From Martinezella rhizogenes (GTDB taxonomy: Bacteria; Pseudomonadota; Alphaproteobacteria; Rhizobiales; Rhizobiaceae), in contig NZ_SGNY01000001.1 in assembly GCF_007002745.1 (NCBI RefSeq), positions 248,001-312,000 of the forward strand: DNA of 64,000 bases. The letters are read 5' to 3'. Below the pieces are notes generated by a model. It was not told the DNA's origin and searched no databases. It saw only the letters and a program-made list of their open reading frames with translations. Shown here in pieces: positions 1 through 9,100 of the stretch. The first letter of the stretch is position 1. The number at the start of each line of letters is the position of its first letter. Position numbers and translations under genes: made by a program.

Positions 1-62
1 TTGTTTGCCCTTATAGCCACGCCATGCGCACCTCCACGGAAGTGCCGGTTTCGGTGGCCTGA
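1..62 (+). CDS. C-terminal fragment of an Ohr/OsmC-family organic hydroperoxide resistance protein
   Basis: Only the last 19 codons lie in the window (frame starting at base 3, stop TGA at 60-62). The peptide VCPYSHAMRTSTEVPVSVA has the VCPYS motif that carries the second redox cysteine of Ohr peroxidases, followed by the short terminal strand typical of the family. Ohr reduces organic hydroperoxides in the cytoplasm with lipoylated or thiol reductants. A strong intrinsic terminator follows 22 bases later. Because the rest of the gene is outside the window, the Ohr versus general OsmC assignment rests on this motif alone. Confidence 0.6.
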   Translation, partial: VCPYSHAMRTSTEVPVSVA

Positions 63-83
63 TATTGCAGTCATGAAAAGCAG

Positions 84-113
84 GGCCGGGGTTCATCCCC
101 GGCCTTCTTGTTT
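84..113 (+). terminator. Rho-independent terminator after the Ohr-like gene
   Basis: Perfect 8-bp stem GGCCGGGG/CCCCGGCC with loop TTCAT, followed by TTCTTGTTT. It separates the Ohr-like gene from the toxin-antitoxin pair. Confidence 0.8.
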
Positions 114-150
114 GTGGAAATAAATATGCTATATTCTTTCCAAGGAAAGG

Positions 151-543
151 ATGTTTGCCATGAATATTCACGCCAAGACTGCCATGGATCCTGCAGCGCA
201 GGGCAGGGTCGTCACCAAGGCCGTTATCGCCGCTGCCGAGCGGCTGGGCCTGAATGCCGCCCGCATGGCGGATATTCTCGGCGTTTCCGCCCCCACCGTC
301 TCGCGCATGAAAAGACTGGATTTCCTGCTGGAGCCGGGCGCCAAATCGTTCGAGCTGGCGGTACTGCTGATCCGGGTTTTCCGCTCACTGGACGCGATTG
401 CCGGCGGTGATGAGGCCGTCGCGAAAAGCTGGCTACGCAATCACAATGTTGCGCTGAACGCCGTACCTGCTGAAAAGCTGACCACCATTACCGGATTGAT
501 CGATGTCCTCTCCTATCTGGACGCCCGACGCGCTCCTGTCTGA
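151..543 (+). CDS. Xre/MbcA/ParS-type antitoxin
   Basis: This 130-residue protein has a helix-turn-helix around residues 28-55 (LNAARMADILGVSAPTVSR) and a C-terminal DUF2384-type segment (SWLRNHNVALNAVPAEKL), the usual architecture of antitoxins paired with RES toxins. Its last 41 bases overlap the RES gene at 503, so the two are translationally coupled. The antitoxin should bind and block the toxin and repress the operon. AAGGAAAGG lies at 142-150. The ATG at 163 is better spaced from this site than the ATG at 151, so the protein may start at 163. Confidence 0.85.
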   Translation: MFAMNIHAKTAMDPAAQGRVVTKAVIAAAERLGLNAARMADILGVSAPTVSRMKRLDFLLEPGAKSFELAVLLIRVFRSLDAIAGGDEAVAKSWLRNHNVALNAVPAEKLTTITGLIDVLSYLDARRAPV

Positions 544-1264
544 AAAGCGCGCCGCATCGGGAAAATACTGGCGGCTGGTGGAAGCACAGCATCAGGTTTC
601 CACCATGAAGCTGGTGGATACGGTGGAGGAGCAATCGTTGCTGGAAGATATTCTGGAGACGAGCAAGCGGCCGTTTCCGCCCGAATGCGCCGGGCTCGAT
701 TATCTTCTCGCCACGCCCTTCCGTTATGGCGCCGCCTATCCCTATGGCTCGCGTTTTCGCCGGGCGGGTTTCACCGAGGGCGTTTATTACGCCGCCGCCA
801 GGGTGGAGACGGCGCTTGCCGAAATGGCCTTTTACCGGCTGCTGTTTTATGCCGAATCGCCGGGCACACCGCTGCCCGCCAATCCCGCCGAATATTCCGC
901 CTTCGCCGCCCGTGTCGCCACCGATGCCGCACTTGATCTGACGAAACCGGAGCTGAGCCGTAACGAGGCGCTGTGGACCGATCTCACGAATTACGAGCCG
1001 TGCCAGGCATTGGCAGAGCAGGCGCGCGAGGCAAAGGTTGAAGCCATCCTTTACCGCTCGGTGCGCGATCCCGCAGGTGGCATCAACATCGCAATTTTGT
1101 CGCCAAAGGCCTTTGCGGCCAAAACGCCGGTAGAGCGGATGAGCTGGCGCATTCACCTGTCTAAAACCGGGGTGCAGGCCCTGTGCGAATTCCCGATGCG
1201 CCGCACGGGGTTTTTGGCCTCGGATTTTGCCAATGACCCGCGTCTGGCCGGCCTCTTGGGGTGA
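503..1264 (+). CDS. RES-domain toxin (NAD+-degrading type)
   Basis: 253 residues with the RES fold. The family's arginine, glutamate and serine can be placed at about R86/R87 (FRRAGFTEGVYYAA), E107 (ETALAEMAFYR) and S186 (LYRSVRD). Characterised RES toxins, which resemble ADP-ribosyltransferases, deplete cellular NAD+ or modify host enzymes; this activity is inferred from the family, not shown here. The gene overlaps the antitoxin by 41 bases. All three key residues are present and the frame is intact, so the module looks functional. A RIME-like repeat follows 35 bases after the stop. Confidence 0.85.
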   Translation: MSSPIWTPDALLSEKRAASGKYWRLVEAQHQVSTMKLVDTVEEQSLLEDILETSKRPFPPECAGLDYLLATPFRYGAAYPYGSRFRRAGFTEGVYYAAARVETALAEMAFYRLLFYAESPGTPLPANPAEYSAFAARVATDAALDLTKPELSRNEALWTDLTNYEPCQALAEQAREAKVEAILYRSVRDPAGGINIAILSPKAFAAKTPVERMSWRIHLSKTGVQALCEFPMRRTGFLASDFANDPRLAGLLG

Positions 1265-1298
1265 CGGCCGCTGGTTGAGCAGACGCTGCCGCTTCTTT

Positions 1299-1416
1299 CT
1301 TCTCCCCGCCGGGGAGAAGGTGGCCCGAAGGGCCGGATGAGGTAGCACCGTTGCCGGATTTCGGAGAGCTTGCCCCCTCATCCCGCTGCCGCGGACTTCT
1401 CCCCGGCGGGGAGAAG
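1299..1416. repeat. RIME-like palindromic intergenic element, copy A1
   Basis: The ends are inverted copies of CTTCTCCCCGCCGGGGAGAAG. Between them lie GGTGGCCCGAAGGGCCGGATGAGG and a CCCCTCATCCCGCTGCCGCGG half. Other copies in this window are at 6645, 38946, 39171, 44050, 45686 (inverted) and 53316. The layout matches the Rhizobium intergenic mosaic element class. Confidence 0.85.
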
Positions 1417-1470
1417 AAACAGGCGGCATGCCCTCGGCCTGTTCAGGCCCAGCCGTAAGCCTGAGCCCCG

Positions 1471-1893
1471 CTACTGCTTGCCCACACGGGCACGCAGCTC
1501 TTCCACATGCGCTGCGATTTCCGGCGTTACGACATCGCCAAAGTCTTCCATTTCAAACAGCGGGCGGATTTCGATTTCGCTGCGCTCCAGCATCGGGTTG
1601 GGGCAGCGCTTCACCCACGCCACCGCCTCATCCATGTCCTTGACATTCCACAGCCAGAAGCCGGCTACCAGCTCGTTGGTGTGCGGGAAGGGGCCATCAA
1701 CCACGGTGCGGCTGTCGCCATCAAAAACAACCCTCTTGCCCTTGGAGGAGGGGTGCAGCCCGTCGCCGGATTTCATGATGCCGGCATTGACCAGCTCCTC
1801 GTTGAATTTTCCCATTGCCTCCATGAGTTCAGTCGTGGGCATGACGCCATCTTCGCTGCTCTTGGTGGCTTTTACAAAAACGATTGCACGCAT
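1471..1893 (-). CDS. YciI/DGPF-domain protein
   Basis: 140 residues, starting MRAIVFVKATKSSEDG, with the DGPF signature of the YCII-related fold at about residues 66-69 (VVDGPFPHTNE) and a WLWNVKDMDEAVAWVKRCPNP segment typical of the subfamily. It is small, cytoplasmic and of unknown biochemical role. Relatives are often found beside ECF sigma factors, but no sigma gene is present here. A near-perfect ribosome site (GAGGAGGAAAGATC before ATG) fixes the start. It is oriented like the MarR gene upstream, with a 113-base gap. Confidence 0.85.
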   Translation of the reverse strand: MRAIVFVKATKSSEDGVMPTTELMEAMGKFNEELVNAGIMKSGDGLHPSSKGKRVVFDGDSRTVVDGPFPHTNELVAGFWLWNVKDMDEAVAWVKRCPNPMLERSEIEIRPLFEMEDFGDVVTPEIAAHVEELRARVGKQ

Positions 1894-2006
1894 GATCTTT
1901 CCTCCTCGATTGTATGTTCCGGGTCGTCGGGTCCTTAGTCTGGTTTTCCAGCACGACGGCCCGATGACATTCTGGCCGACAAAAGTGGCGTCATGCCGTC
2001 GTGCGG

Positions 2007-2453
2007 TCAGCCTAGATCGATAAGATCGCGGCGCAGCCGATCGGGGTCGCCGCTGCCAATCCTCGCTTCGATTTCCGCATGGGTCTGTTCCCAGATGGGA
2101 AAGGCTGCCGCGAGCACTGCCATGCCATCCGCCGTCAGTCGCAGCCGTTTGCCGCGCCTGTCTTTCGGGTCCTGTTCGATGCTGACCAGCCCGCGCCGCT
2201 CCAGCGGCTTCAGGGCCGCCGTCAGCGTCGTGCGGTCCATGGCGAGAAGATGGGCGACCGGTCCCATCGGCGGCGGCTCCGGCCGGTTGAGCGACATCAG
2301 CAGGGAAAACTGGCCGTTATTGATGCCAACAGGCTTCAGCGCATTGTCGAACAGCCGCGCCAAAGCCCGTGCAGCGCGTTGCGCATGCAGGCAAAGGCAG
2401 GCGTCCCGCACGAAAAGAGTTGTCGAAAAAGGAATCACGCTGGCGTTTGACAT
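2007..2453 (-). CDS. MarR-family transcriptional regulator
   Basis: 148 residues with a winged-helix domain of MarR type: the recognition helix region MDRTTLTAALKPLERRGLV lies at about 79-97, followed by the wing DPKDRRGKRLRLT. MarR proteins bind small palindromes as dimers and release DNA when bound to a phenolic ligand or oxidised. It is divergent from the DUF899 gene at 2604, and the shared gap contains the 12-bp palindrome at 2465. It probably controls the downstream DUF899-DUF1579-VOC cluster and itself (inference from position). Confidence 0.9.
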   Translation of the reverse strand: MSNASVIPFSTTLFVRDACLCLHAQRAARALARLFDNALKPVGINNGQFSLLMSLNRPEPPPMGPVAHLLAMDRTTLTAALKPLERRGLVSIEQDPKDRRGKRLRLTADGMAVLAAAFPIWEQTHAEIEARIGSGDPDRLRRDLIDLG

Positions 2454-2464
2454 GCTATAAATAT

Positions 2465-2476
2465 GTTGATATCAAC
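2465..2476. promoter_or_regulatory. Perfect palindrome GTTGATATCAAC, candidate MarR operator
   Basis: Perfect 12-bp palindrome 12 bases upstream of the MarR start codon, inside the divergent promoter region (2454-2603). Its size and place suit a MarR dimer site; binding is inferred. Confidence 0.5.
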
Positions 2477-2603
2477 CTAATTAGTCAAGCGGAACTTGAT
2501 GCTCCGCTGATGGTTTAAATGACTTTCAATGCAGAAATAGGCGGTGCCCTCCGGAGGAGCGGAGTGGTGCCGTGGTGAAAGACGGATCCAAGGAGGAAAG
2601 ATC

Positions 2604-3332
2604 ATGTCTCATCCTGTTGTTTCGAATGAAGAGTGGCTTGCGGCCCGCCGCGATCTGCTGGTGAAGGAAAAGGAACTGACCCGCGCCCGTGATCGGCTGA
2701 ACGAGGCGCGGCGCGCATTGCCCTGGGAAGAGGTGACGAAAGACTATATTTTCGATGCGCCTTCCGGCCCGAAATCGCTGAAGGAATTGTTCGGCGATTG
2801 CAGCCAGCTCATCGTTTATCACTTCATGCTGGCGCCTGACTGGGAGGAGGGCTGCGTTGGCTGTTCCTTCTTTGCCGATCACGTCGATGGCGCGCTCGTC
2901 CATCTCAGGCATGGCGATGCGAGCTTCGTCGCGGTATCGCGCGCGCCGCTTGAAAAGATCGAAGGCTACAAACACCGCATGGGCTGGAAATTCCCCTGGG
3001 TTTCCGCCGAAGGCACTGATTTCAACTATGATTATCAGGCCTCCTTCCGCGACGAGGATATGGCCAGCGGCGAAATTACCTATAACTATCGCGAAATGGC
3101 GCCCTATGGCGACCTGAAGGATTTGCACGGCATCAGCGTTTTCGCCAGGGGCGAGGACGGCAGGATCTACCACACCTATTCCACTTATGCCCGCGGCGCG
3201 GAACAGACGCTCGGCACGCTGATGCTGCTCGATCTGGTGCCAAAAGGCCGTAACGAAGAGGAGGTAATGGATTGGGTGCGCCGGCACGATCAGTATGAGG
3301 ACGCGCCGAAAGCGGCAGCCTGCTGCCACTGA
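2604..3332 (+). CDS. DUF899 thioredoxin-like family protein
   Basis: 242 residues from the ATG at 2604, chosen because AAGGAGGAAAG lies 3 bases before it; an upstream in-frame start at 2544 has no ribosome site. The protein has the DUF899 pattern: YIFDAPSGPKSLKELFGDCSQLIVYHFML, then a thioredoxin-like GCVGCSFFADHVDG, then GWKFPWVSA. Relatives are predicted dithiol-disulfide oxidoreductases, but no reaction is established. The protein ends in CCH. It is first in a co-directional group with DUF1579 (26-base gap) and a VOC gene, divergent from MarR. Confidence 0.88.
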   Translation: MSHPVVSNEEWLAARRDLLVKEKELTRARDRLNEARRALPWEEVTKDYIFDAPSGPKSLKELFGDCSQLIVYHFMLAPDWEEGCVGCSFFADHVDGALVHLRHGDASFVAVSRAPLEKIEGYKHRMGWKFPWVSAEGTDFNYDYQASFRDEDMASGEITYNYREMAPYGDLKDLHGISVFARGEDGRIYHTYSTYARGAEQTLGTLMLLDLVPKGRNEEEVMDWVRRHDQYEDAPKAAACCH

Positions 3333-3358
3333 AACGGGAAGACTAGGAGGAGACAACA

Positions 3359-3847
3359 ATGGAAATGGAAAGCGTAAAGCCGCAGAAGGAACATGAATTC
3401 CTGTCGAGGTTGGTCGGCGACTGGGTGATGGTTGCCGGCCATGAGGGATATGATCCTGATGATCCGAACCAGCGTTTCACCGAAACCGTGCGCTCCATCG
3501 GCGGACTGTGGATCATCGGCGAGGGCACCGGCAGGATGCCCGACGGCGACCAGATGACAGCGGTGATAACGGTCGGTTTTGACCCGGCAAAGGGCAATTT
3601 CGTCGGCACCTGGGTAGGCTCGATGATGACCCATCTCTGGGTCTACAAGGGCTGGCTGGAAGATGACGGCAAAACCCTGACGCTGGAAGCCGAAGGCCCC
3701 GCCTTTGACGGTTCCGGCCGCATCGATACCTATCACGACGTGCTGGTGCTGCATGACGACAATCATCGCAGCTTTTCCGGCAGCGTCCGCCAGCCGGATG
3801 GCACATTCAAGACCTTCATGACATCGGAGTTCCGCCGCAAGGGGTAA
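3359..3847 (+). CDS. DUF1579-family protein
   Basis: 162 residues. The family hallmarks are EHEFLSRLVGDWVM near the start, then SIGGLWIIGEG, GFDPAKGNFVGTWVGSMMTHLWVYKG and YHDV. This beta-barrel family is uncharacterised and is often found with DUF899 and glyoxalase-like genes, as here. The gene has a strong AGGAGG site 9 bases before the ATG. It sits in the putative MarR-controlled group. Confidence 0.88.
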   Translation: MEMESVKPQKEHEFLSRLVGDWVMVAGHEGYDPDDPNQRFTETVRSIGGLWIIGEGTGRMPDGDQMTAVITVGFDPAKGNFVGTWVGSMMTHLWVYKGWLEDDGKTLTLEAEGPAFDGSGRIDTYHDVLVLHDDNHRSFSGSVRQPDGTFKTFMTSEFRRKG

Positions 3848-3941
3848 GGCCCTGCCGGAACTTGCCGCAACGACAAGCGCCGCCGCGTCCTGCGGCGGGC
3901 GATCCCGAATATAGACGCCCAAACCTCCTGAGGAGACGAAG

Positions 3942-4721
3942 ATGTCCGATACACATGGAAAATTCATCTGGGTTGAACTGATGACGCCTGATATGGAGGC
4001 GGCCGCCCGCTTTTATGGCCATGTCGTCGGCTGGCAGACCAAGGATTTCGGTTCGCCGGAAATGCCTTATCTGGTGCTGGAAGCCAATGGCAAAGGCATG
4101 GGCGGCGTCATGGAACTGACCGAGGAACTCAAGGGGCAGGGCATTCCGCCGAACTGGACCGCTTATGTCGCCGTGGACGATGTTGATGCCTCGGCCAGGC
4201 AGTTCGAGGAAAAGGGCGGCTCCGTCATGCGCCAGCCGCAGGATATTCCTGAAATCGGTCGGTTTGCGGTGGTGACAGACCCCTATGGTGCGGTTCTATG
4301 CATCATGACGCCACTGCCGATGGAAAGCGGCGGTTTTCCCGAAGATGCGCAAAGCCTGCCCGGCCATGTCGGCTGGCATGAGCTGATGACGGGCGATGTG
4401 GATGGCGCGATCGCCTTTTATGGCGAGGTCTTCGGCTGGACCAAGGACCATGATTTCGACATGGGCGAAATGGGGCCGTATCGCATCTTCGCTGAGCACG
4501 GCAAGGCCATAGGCGGCATGATGAAGCGTATGCCGCAGGCGCCCGGCTGTTATTGGGGTTATTACTTCAATGTCGACGGCATTGATGATGCCATCACCCG
4601 TGTCAGCACCGGCGGCGGCAAGGTCGTCAACGGTCCAATGGAGGTTCCCGGCGAAAGTTGGATCGTCAACTGCGAGGACCCGCAGGGCGCTTTCTTCTCA
4701 CTTCTGTCGCAGAAGAAATAA
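3942..4721 (+). CDS. Two-domain VOC (glyoxalase/bleomycin-resistance) protein
   Basis: 259 residues forming two tandem vicinal-oxygen-chelate domains: residues about 6-120 (FIWVELMTPDMEAAARFYGHVVGW) and 137-256 (GHVGWHELMTGDVDGAIAFYGEVFGW). This layout resembles the mycobacterial CFP30B group. The domains may bind a metal and a small electrophilic substrate, but the substrate is unknown. A CTGAGGAGACGAAG site precedes the ATG. It is the last gene of the MarR-adjacent cluster and is followed directly by a terminator. Confidence 0.88.
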   Translation: MSDTHGKFIWVELMTPDMEAAARFYGHVVGWQTKDFGSPEMPYLVLEANGKGMGGVMELTEELKGQGIPPNWTAYVAVDDVDASARQFEEKGGSVMRQPQDIPEIGRFAVVTDPYGAVLCIMTPLPMESGGFPEDAQSLPGHVGWHELMTGDVDGAIAFYGEVFGWTKDHDFDMGEMGPYRIFAEHGKAIGGMMKRMPQAPGCYWGYYFNVDGIDDAITRVSTGGGKVVNGPMEVPGESWIVNCEDPQGAFFSLLSQKK

Positions 4722-4730
4722 TGATGCATG

Positions 4731-4769
4731 CCCTCCCGCCACTCGATTGGCGGGAGGGGCCTTCGTTTT
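4731..4769 (+). terminator. Rho-independent terminator after the VOC gene
   Basis: Stem CCCTCCCGCC/GGCGGGAGGG (10 bp, perfect) with loop ACTCGATT, then GCCTTCGTTTT. It ends the DUF899-DUF1579-VOC unit. Confidence 0.8.
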
Positions 4770-4777
4770 GAGAACAG

Positions 4778-6292
4778 TCATGCCGAGGCGAAAAATGCTT
4801 CCGCATCGTCGACTTCCACCAGCCGGCGTTTGTCGATCAGCCAGAACCGTGTTCCAACCGCCCGCACGAAACTCCGGTCGTGCGAGACGAGCACGCAGCT
4901 GGCCTGACGGCCGGTGATTTCCGCCTCCAGCGCTTCCTGTCCCTCAATGTCGAGATGGTTGGTCGGTTCGTCCAGCAGATAGAAATTCGGCTCGGTCAGG
5001 CGCAGCGCCAGCATGGCAAGCCGCGCCTTCTGCCCGCCGGAAAGCGTCGCGACGCGACGTTTCTGCATTTCCATGTCGATGCCTGCACCGGCCAGCAACC
5101 CGTGCGCGCGCTGGTCACCTATGTCGAACCGGTGTGTGATGAGTGTCAGCGGCGTGCTGGCATCATCGATCTCGGCGAGCGACTGGTCGACATATCCCGC
5201 CACCAGCGAGGGGGTGGCCTTGATGCCCTCCGCCACCGGTTCGTCAGCCCTTATTGCCGTCTTCAGAAGCGAAACCAGCCGCGTCTTGCCGACGCCATTA
5301 TGGCCGAGAATGACGACGCGGTCGCCCTGCCGGATGAATTGCTGGCCGGTGCGAAACAGCAGGGTGCCATCCGGTGTCGAGACGGGAATATCCTCCAGCG
5401 TCACCAGTACCTTGGCGTGTGTGCCGCGATTGGCAAGCTGGATCTTTCCGGCAGATCGATCCTGATGGGCGGGCCGGGCTTTTTCCTCCAGCTTCTCGGC
5501 GCGCTCGCGCAATTGCTTGGTCTTGATGGTTAGAAGATCGCTGCCCGAATTGATGCCGATATTGTTGAGCTTCGCCGCCTGCCGGCGCAACTGCTGCACG
5601 GTCTTCATGTCACGCTCGAAACGCCGTTCATCGGCGGCATCCTCCTCTTCCAGCGCCCTTCGCGCATGGCCATAGGGCAACCGGAAGAGCGCGGAATTTT
5701 CCGGCCGCAGGAACAGCGTGGTTTTGGTGACATTGTCGAGAAAGGCACGGTCATGGCTGACGATGATCACCGCCGTATCGCGTGGCAATTGTTGAAGAAA
5801 ACCCTCCAGCACCTTGATTTTTTCAAGGTCGAGATGGTTGGTCGGCTCATCGAGCAGCAACAGGTCCGGCTCGGTGATCCACGCCCGCGCCAGCATGGCA
5901 AGCCGCTGCCAGCCACCGCTCAGCGCCTGCAGCGGGCGATGGCGATAACTTTCCGGCACGGCCATCTCGTCGAGGATGATGTCGGCCCGCCAGCTGTCGC
6001 TGTCGATCACATCCGCCGGCAGGGCGGATAATACCGCATCCCGCATTGTCCGTGCGAGAAGGGCCGGGGGCAGATGCTGGTGGACGATGGACTGCGTCAA
6101 CCCGCGCAACCGGGTGATATCGCCGCTGCTGGCATCCAGTTCGCCGGCAAGGCAATTGAGCAGGGTGGATTTGCCGCAGCCATTCGCGGCGACGATGCCG
6201 ATGCGGTCTCCCGCATGGATGGTGAGGCTGAGACCGGAAAAAAGCGGCTTGCCCAGAATGATTCCGAGGTTTCGAAGCGTGATAATGGTCAT
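4778..6292 (-). CDS. ABC-F family ATPase
   Basis: About 504 residues from the ATG at 6292 (a GTG at 6337 would add 15). There are two ATP-binding cassettes and no membrane segment. Walker A is VAANGCGKST, signature LSGGWQR, Walker B LLLLDEPTNHLDLE in the first; GHNGVGKTR, LSGGQKARLAML and FYLLDEPTNHLDIE in the second. They are joined by a charged coiled linker (RRFERDMKTVQQLRRQ..., about residues 220-290). ABC-F proteins act on the ribosome, some as stalling-rescue factors and some as antibiotic protection factors; which applies here cannot be told. A leader ORF with a hairpin lies upstream (6449-6523), suggesting translation-sensitive control. Confidence 0.92.
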   Translation of the reverse strand: MTIITLRNLGIILGKPLFSGLSLTIHAGDRIGIVAANGCGKSTLLNCLAGELDASSGDITRLRGLTQSIVHQHLPPALLARTMRDAVLSALPADVIDSDSWRADIILDEMAVPESYRHRPLQALSGGWQRLAMLARAWITEPDLLLLDEPTNHLDLEKIKVLEGFLQQLPRDTAVIIVSHDRAFLDNVTKTTLFLRPENSALFRLPYGHARRALEEEDAADERRFERDMKTVQQLRRQAAKLNNIGINSGSDLLTIKTKQLRERAEKLEEKARPAHQDRSAGKIQLANRGTHAKVLVTLEDIPVSTPDGTLLFRTGQQFIRQGDRVVILGHNGVGKTRLVSLLKTAIRADEPVAEGIKATPSLVAGYVDQSLAEIDDASTPLTLITHRFDIGDQRAHGLLAGAGIDMEMQKRRVATLSGGQKARLAMLALRLTEPNFYLLDEPTNHLDIEGQEALEAEITGRQASCVLVSHDRSFVRAVGTRFWLIDKRRLVEVDDAEAFFASA

Positions 6293-6448
6293 GATGTATC
6301 TCTGGCGAAACGGATCAACGACGAAGCTGGCTGCCACATGCGGGCAGGGTTGTTCGGTCGCGATGATCCGTCATGAAAACATGCGTGATGGCAGACGATC
6401 TGCGTTCCGCGCGGCCTTTTGGGCAAACCAGAGTCTTGGAAGTTCCGG

Positions 6449-6523
6449 TCAGCCCTGCAAACGCATCTGCAGGGCAGAAAGGTGGCGGATCTGGCGGTAA
6501 CGCCAGAAGCAGGAAATATCCAT
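6449..6523 (-). CDS. Putative 24-residue leader peptide upstream of the ABC-F gene
   Basis: On the minus strand an AAGGAGG ribosome site 6 bases before an ATG opens a 24-codon frame, MDISCFWRYRQIRHLSALQM ending RLQG-stop. A perfect 8-bp stem-loop (GCCCTGCA/TGCAGGGC, 6452-6475) covers its last codons. It ends 156 bases before the ABC-F start, with more short hairpins between (for example GCAGA/TCTGC). Known ABC-F resistance genes in Gram-positives are induced by ribosome stalling on such leaders. Here that is inference: only the strong ribosome site, the short frame and the hairpin are seen. Confidence 0.5.
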   Translation of the reverse strand: MDISCFWRYRQIRHLSALQMRLQG

Positions 6524-6644
6524 GCGAAGCCTCCTTTCTTGATACGAGTTGAACGGCTTGATGATTAGCAGCGCTGGTGACGGGAGGCAATGGGTTTTGC
6601 GCAGGTGCGGCCGTTACAGGATGGCGCCACGGTGCGGCATATTT

Positions 6645-6763
6645 CTTCTCCCCGCCGGGGAGAAGGTGGCCCGAAGGGTCGGATGAGGGGGCTACGCTAG
6701 CGATATGCGGAGAGTTTGCCCCCTCATCCCGCTGCCGCGGGACTTCTCCCCGGCGGGGAGAAG
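6645..6763. repeat. RIME-like palindromic intergenic element, copy A2
   Basis: Same structure as A1: CTTCTCCCCGCCGGGGAGAAG at one end, CTTCTCCCCGGCGGGGAGAAG at the other, with GGTGGCCCGAAGGGTCGGATGAGGG and CCCTCATCCCGCTGCCGCGG inside. It lies between the HerA-like gene and the ABC-F leader. Confidence 0.85.
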
Positions 6764-6808
6764 AAACAAGCAGCGCGCGCCCGGCCCCATAGGTGCTTCA
6801 ACCCATAT

Positions 6809-8380
<1,572 letters not shown>

Positions 8381-8694
8381 CGACCAATTTCTCCTGCGGC
8401 TGATGCATGACCCTTAAAATCACCCTGGATTTCACAAAAGTCATGTCCGAATTAAAAGCGTAACGAGCGTGCCTTGACCGCTGATGGTAAACGCGGCCTT
8501 TTCATAGTTTGGTTGTGATGATCTTATAAGGACAGTTTCAAGGCGCAACAACTGCTTGATGGCGATGAATAAAAAGCGCTTGATGAAAGTTGCCGCACCT
8601 ATCCGTGGCCGCTTGAATGCGGCATGAGATTGTTTTACGTTGACGTTAACGTCAGTTATTCGATGTTGGCGTCGTTTTTCAACAGGAGGCAAGA
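8381..8694. other. 314-base divergent intergenic region with a 14-bp palindrome
   Basis: Separates the HerA-like gene from the DUF-type gene at 8695. The notable element is a perfect 14-bp palindrome TGACGTTAACGTCA at 8641-8654, 41 bases before the start codon at 8695. A 22-codon frame (ATG 8559) ending at the TGA of CGGCATGA exists but has no clear ribosome site and is not called. Confidence 0.5.
8641..8654. promoter_or_regulatory. Perfect 14-bp palindrome upstream of the 8695 gene
   Basis: TGACGTTAACGTCA equals its own reverse complement. Its place just upstream of a start codon suggests an operator. I do not recognise the cognate regulator. Confidence 0.4.
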
Positions 8695-9093
8695 ATGAAC
8701 GAAATCGTTGATCAGATCGCCGCGAAGGCGGGTATCGACCCTCAGCTGGCCGAAAAGGCTGTTGGCATGATTCTCGGTTTTCTCCAGCGCGAGGCGGCCG
8801 ACGGCCCGATCGCCAAGATGATCGAAGCCATTCCGGGCGCCAGTGATCTTGTGGCCCAATATAACGGCGAGGGTACCGGTAATGGCGGCGGCGGTCTGCT
8901 GGGCGGACTGATGAGCGCGATCGGCGGCGGCGGCATCATGGGTCTTGGCCAGCAGTTGATGAGCCAGGGCATCGGCATGAGCGAGATTTCCACGCTCGCC
9001 AAGGAAACCATCGCCGTTGCCCGTCAGCACGCCGGTGACGAGACCGTTGACCAGGTGATCGCCTCGGTTCCGGGCCTCAGCCAGTTCGCGTAA
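8695..9093 (+). CDS. Conserved small protein of unknown function with a glycine-rich centre
   Basis: 132 residues. N-terminal and C-terminal helical parts (MNEIVDQIAAKAGIDPQLAEKAVGMILGFLQ; ISTLAKETIAVARQHAGDETVDQVIASVPG) flank a glycine-rich stretch at about 60-85 (GNGGGGLLGGLMSAIGGGG). No signal peptide or clear membrane span. The helical halves recall DUF2780-type proteins, but I cannot confirm this. A good AGGAGG site lies 8 bases before the ATG. It is convergent with the HxlR gene, 7 bases away. Confidence 0.75.
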   Translation: MNEIVDQIAAKAGIDPQLAEKAVGMILGFLQREAADGPIAKMIEAIPGASDLVAQYNGEGTGNGGGGLLGGLMSAIGGGGIMGLGQQLMSQGIGMSEISTLAKETIAVARQHAGDETVDQVIASVPGLSQFA

Positions 9094-9100
9094 GGCGACA

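Noticed and set aside
488-1429. Long open frame on the minus strand opposite the RES toxin
   Set aside because: Runs across the toxin gene and into a RIME repeat, has low-complexity Arg/Gly-rich sequence and no ribosome site; it is a shadow of the plus-strand gene in high-GC DNA.
8441-8692. Minus-strand 83-codon frame in the HerA/8695 gap
   Set aside because: No ribosome site, no recognisable pattern and located over the promoter palindrome.
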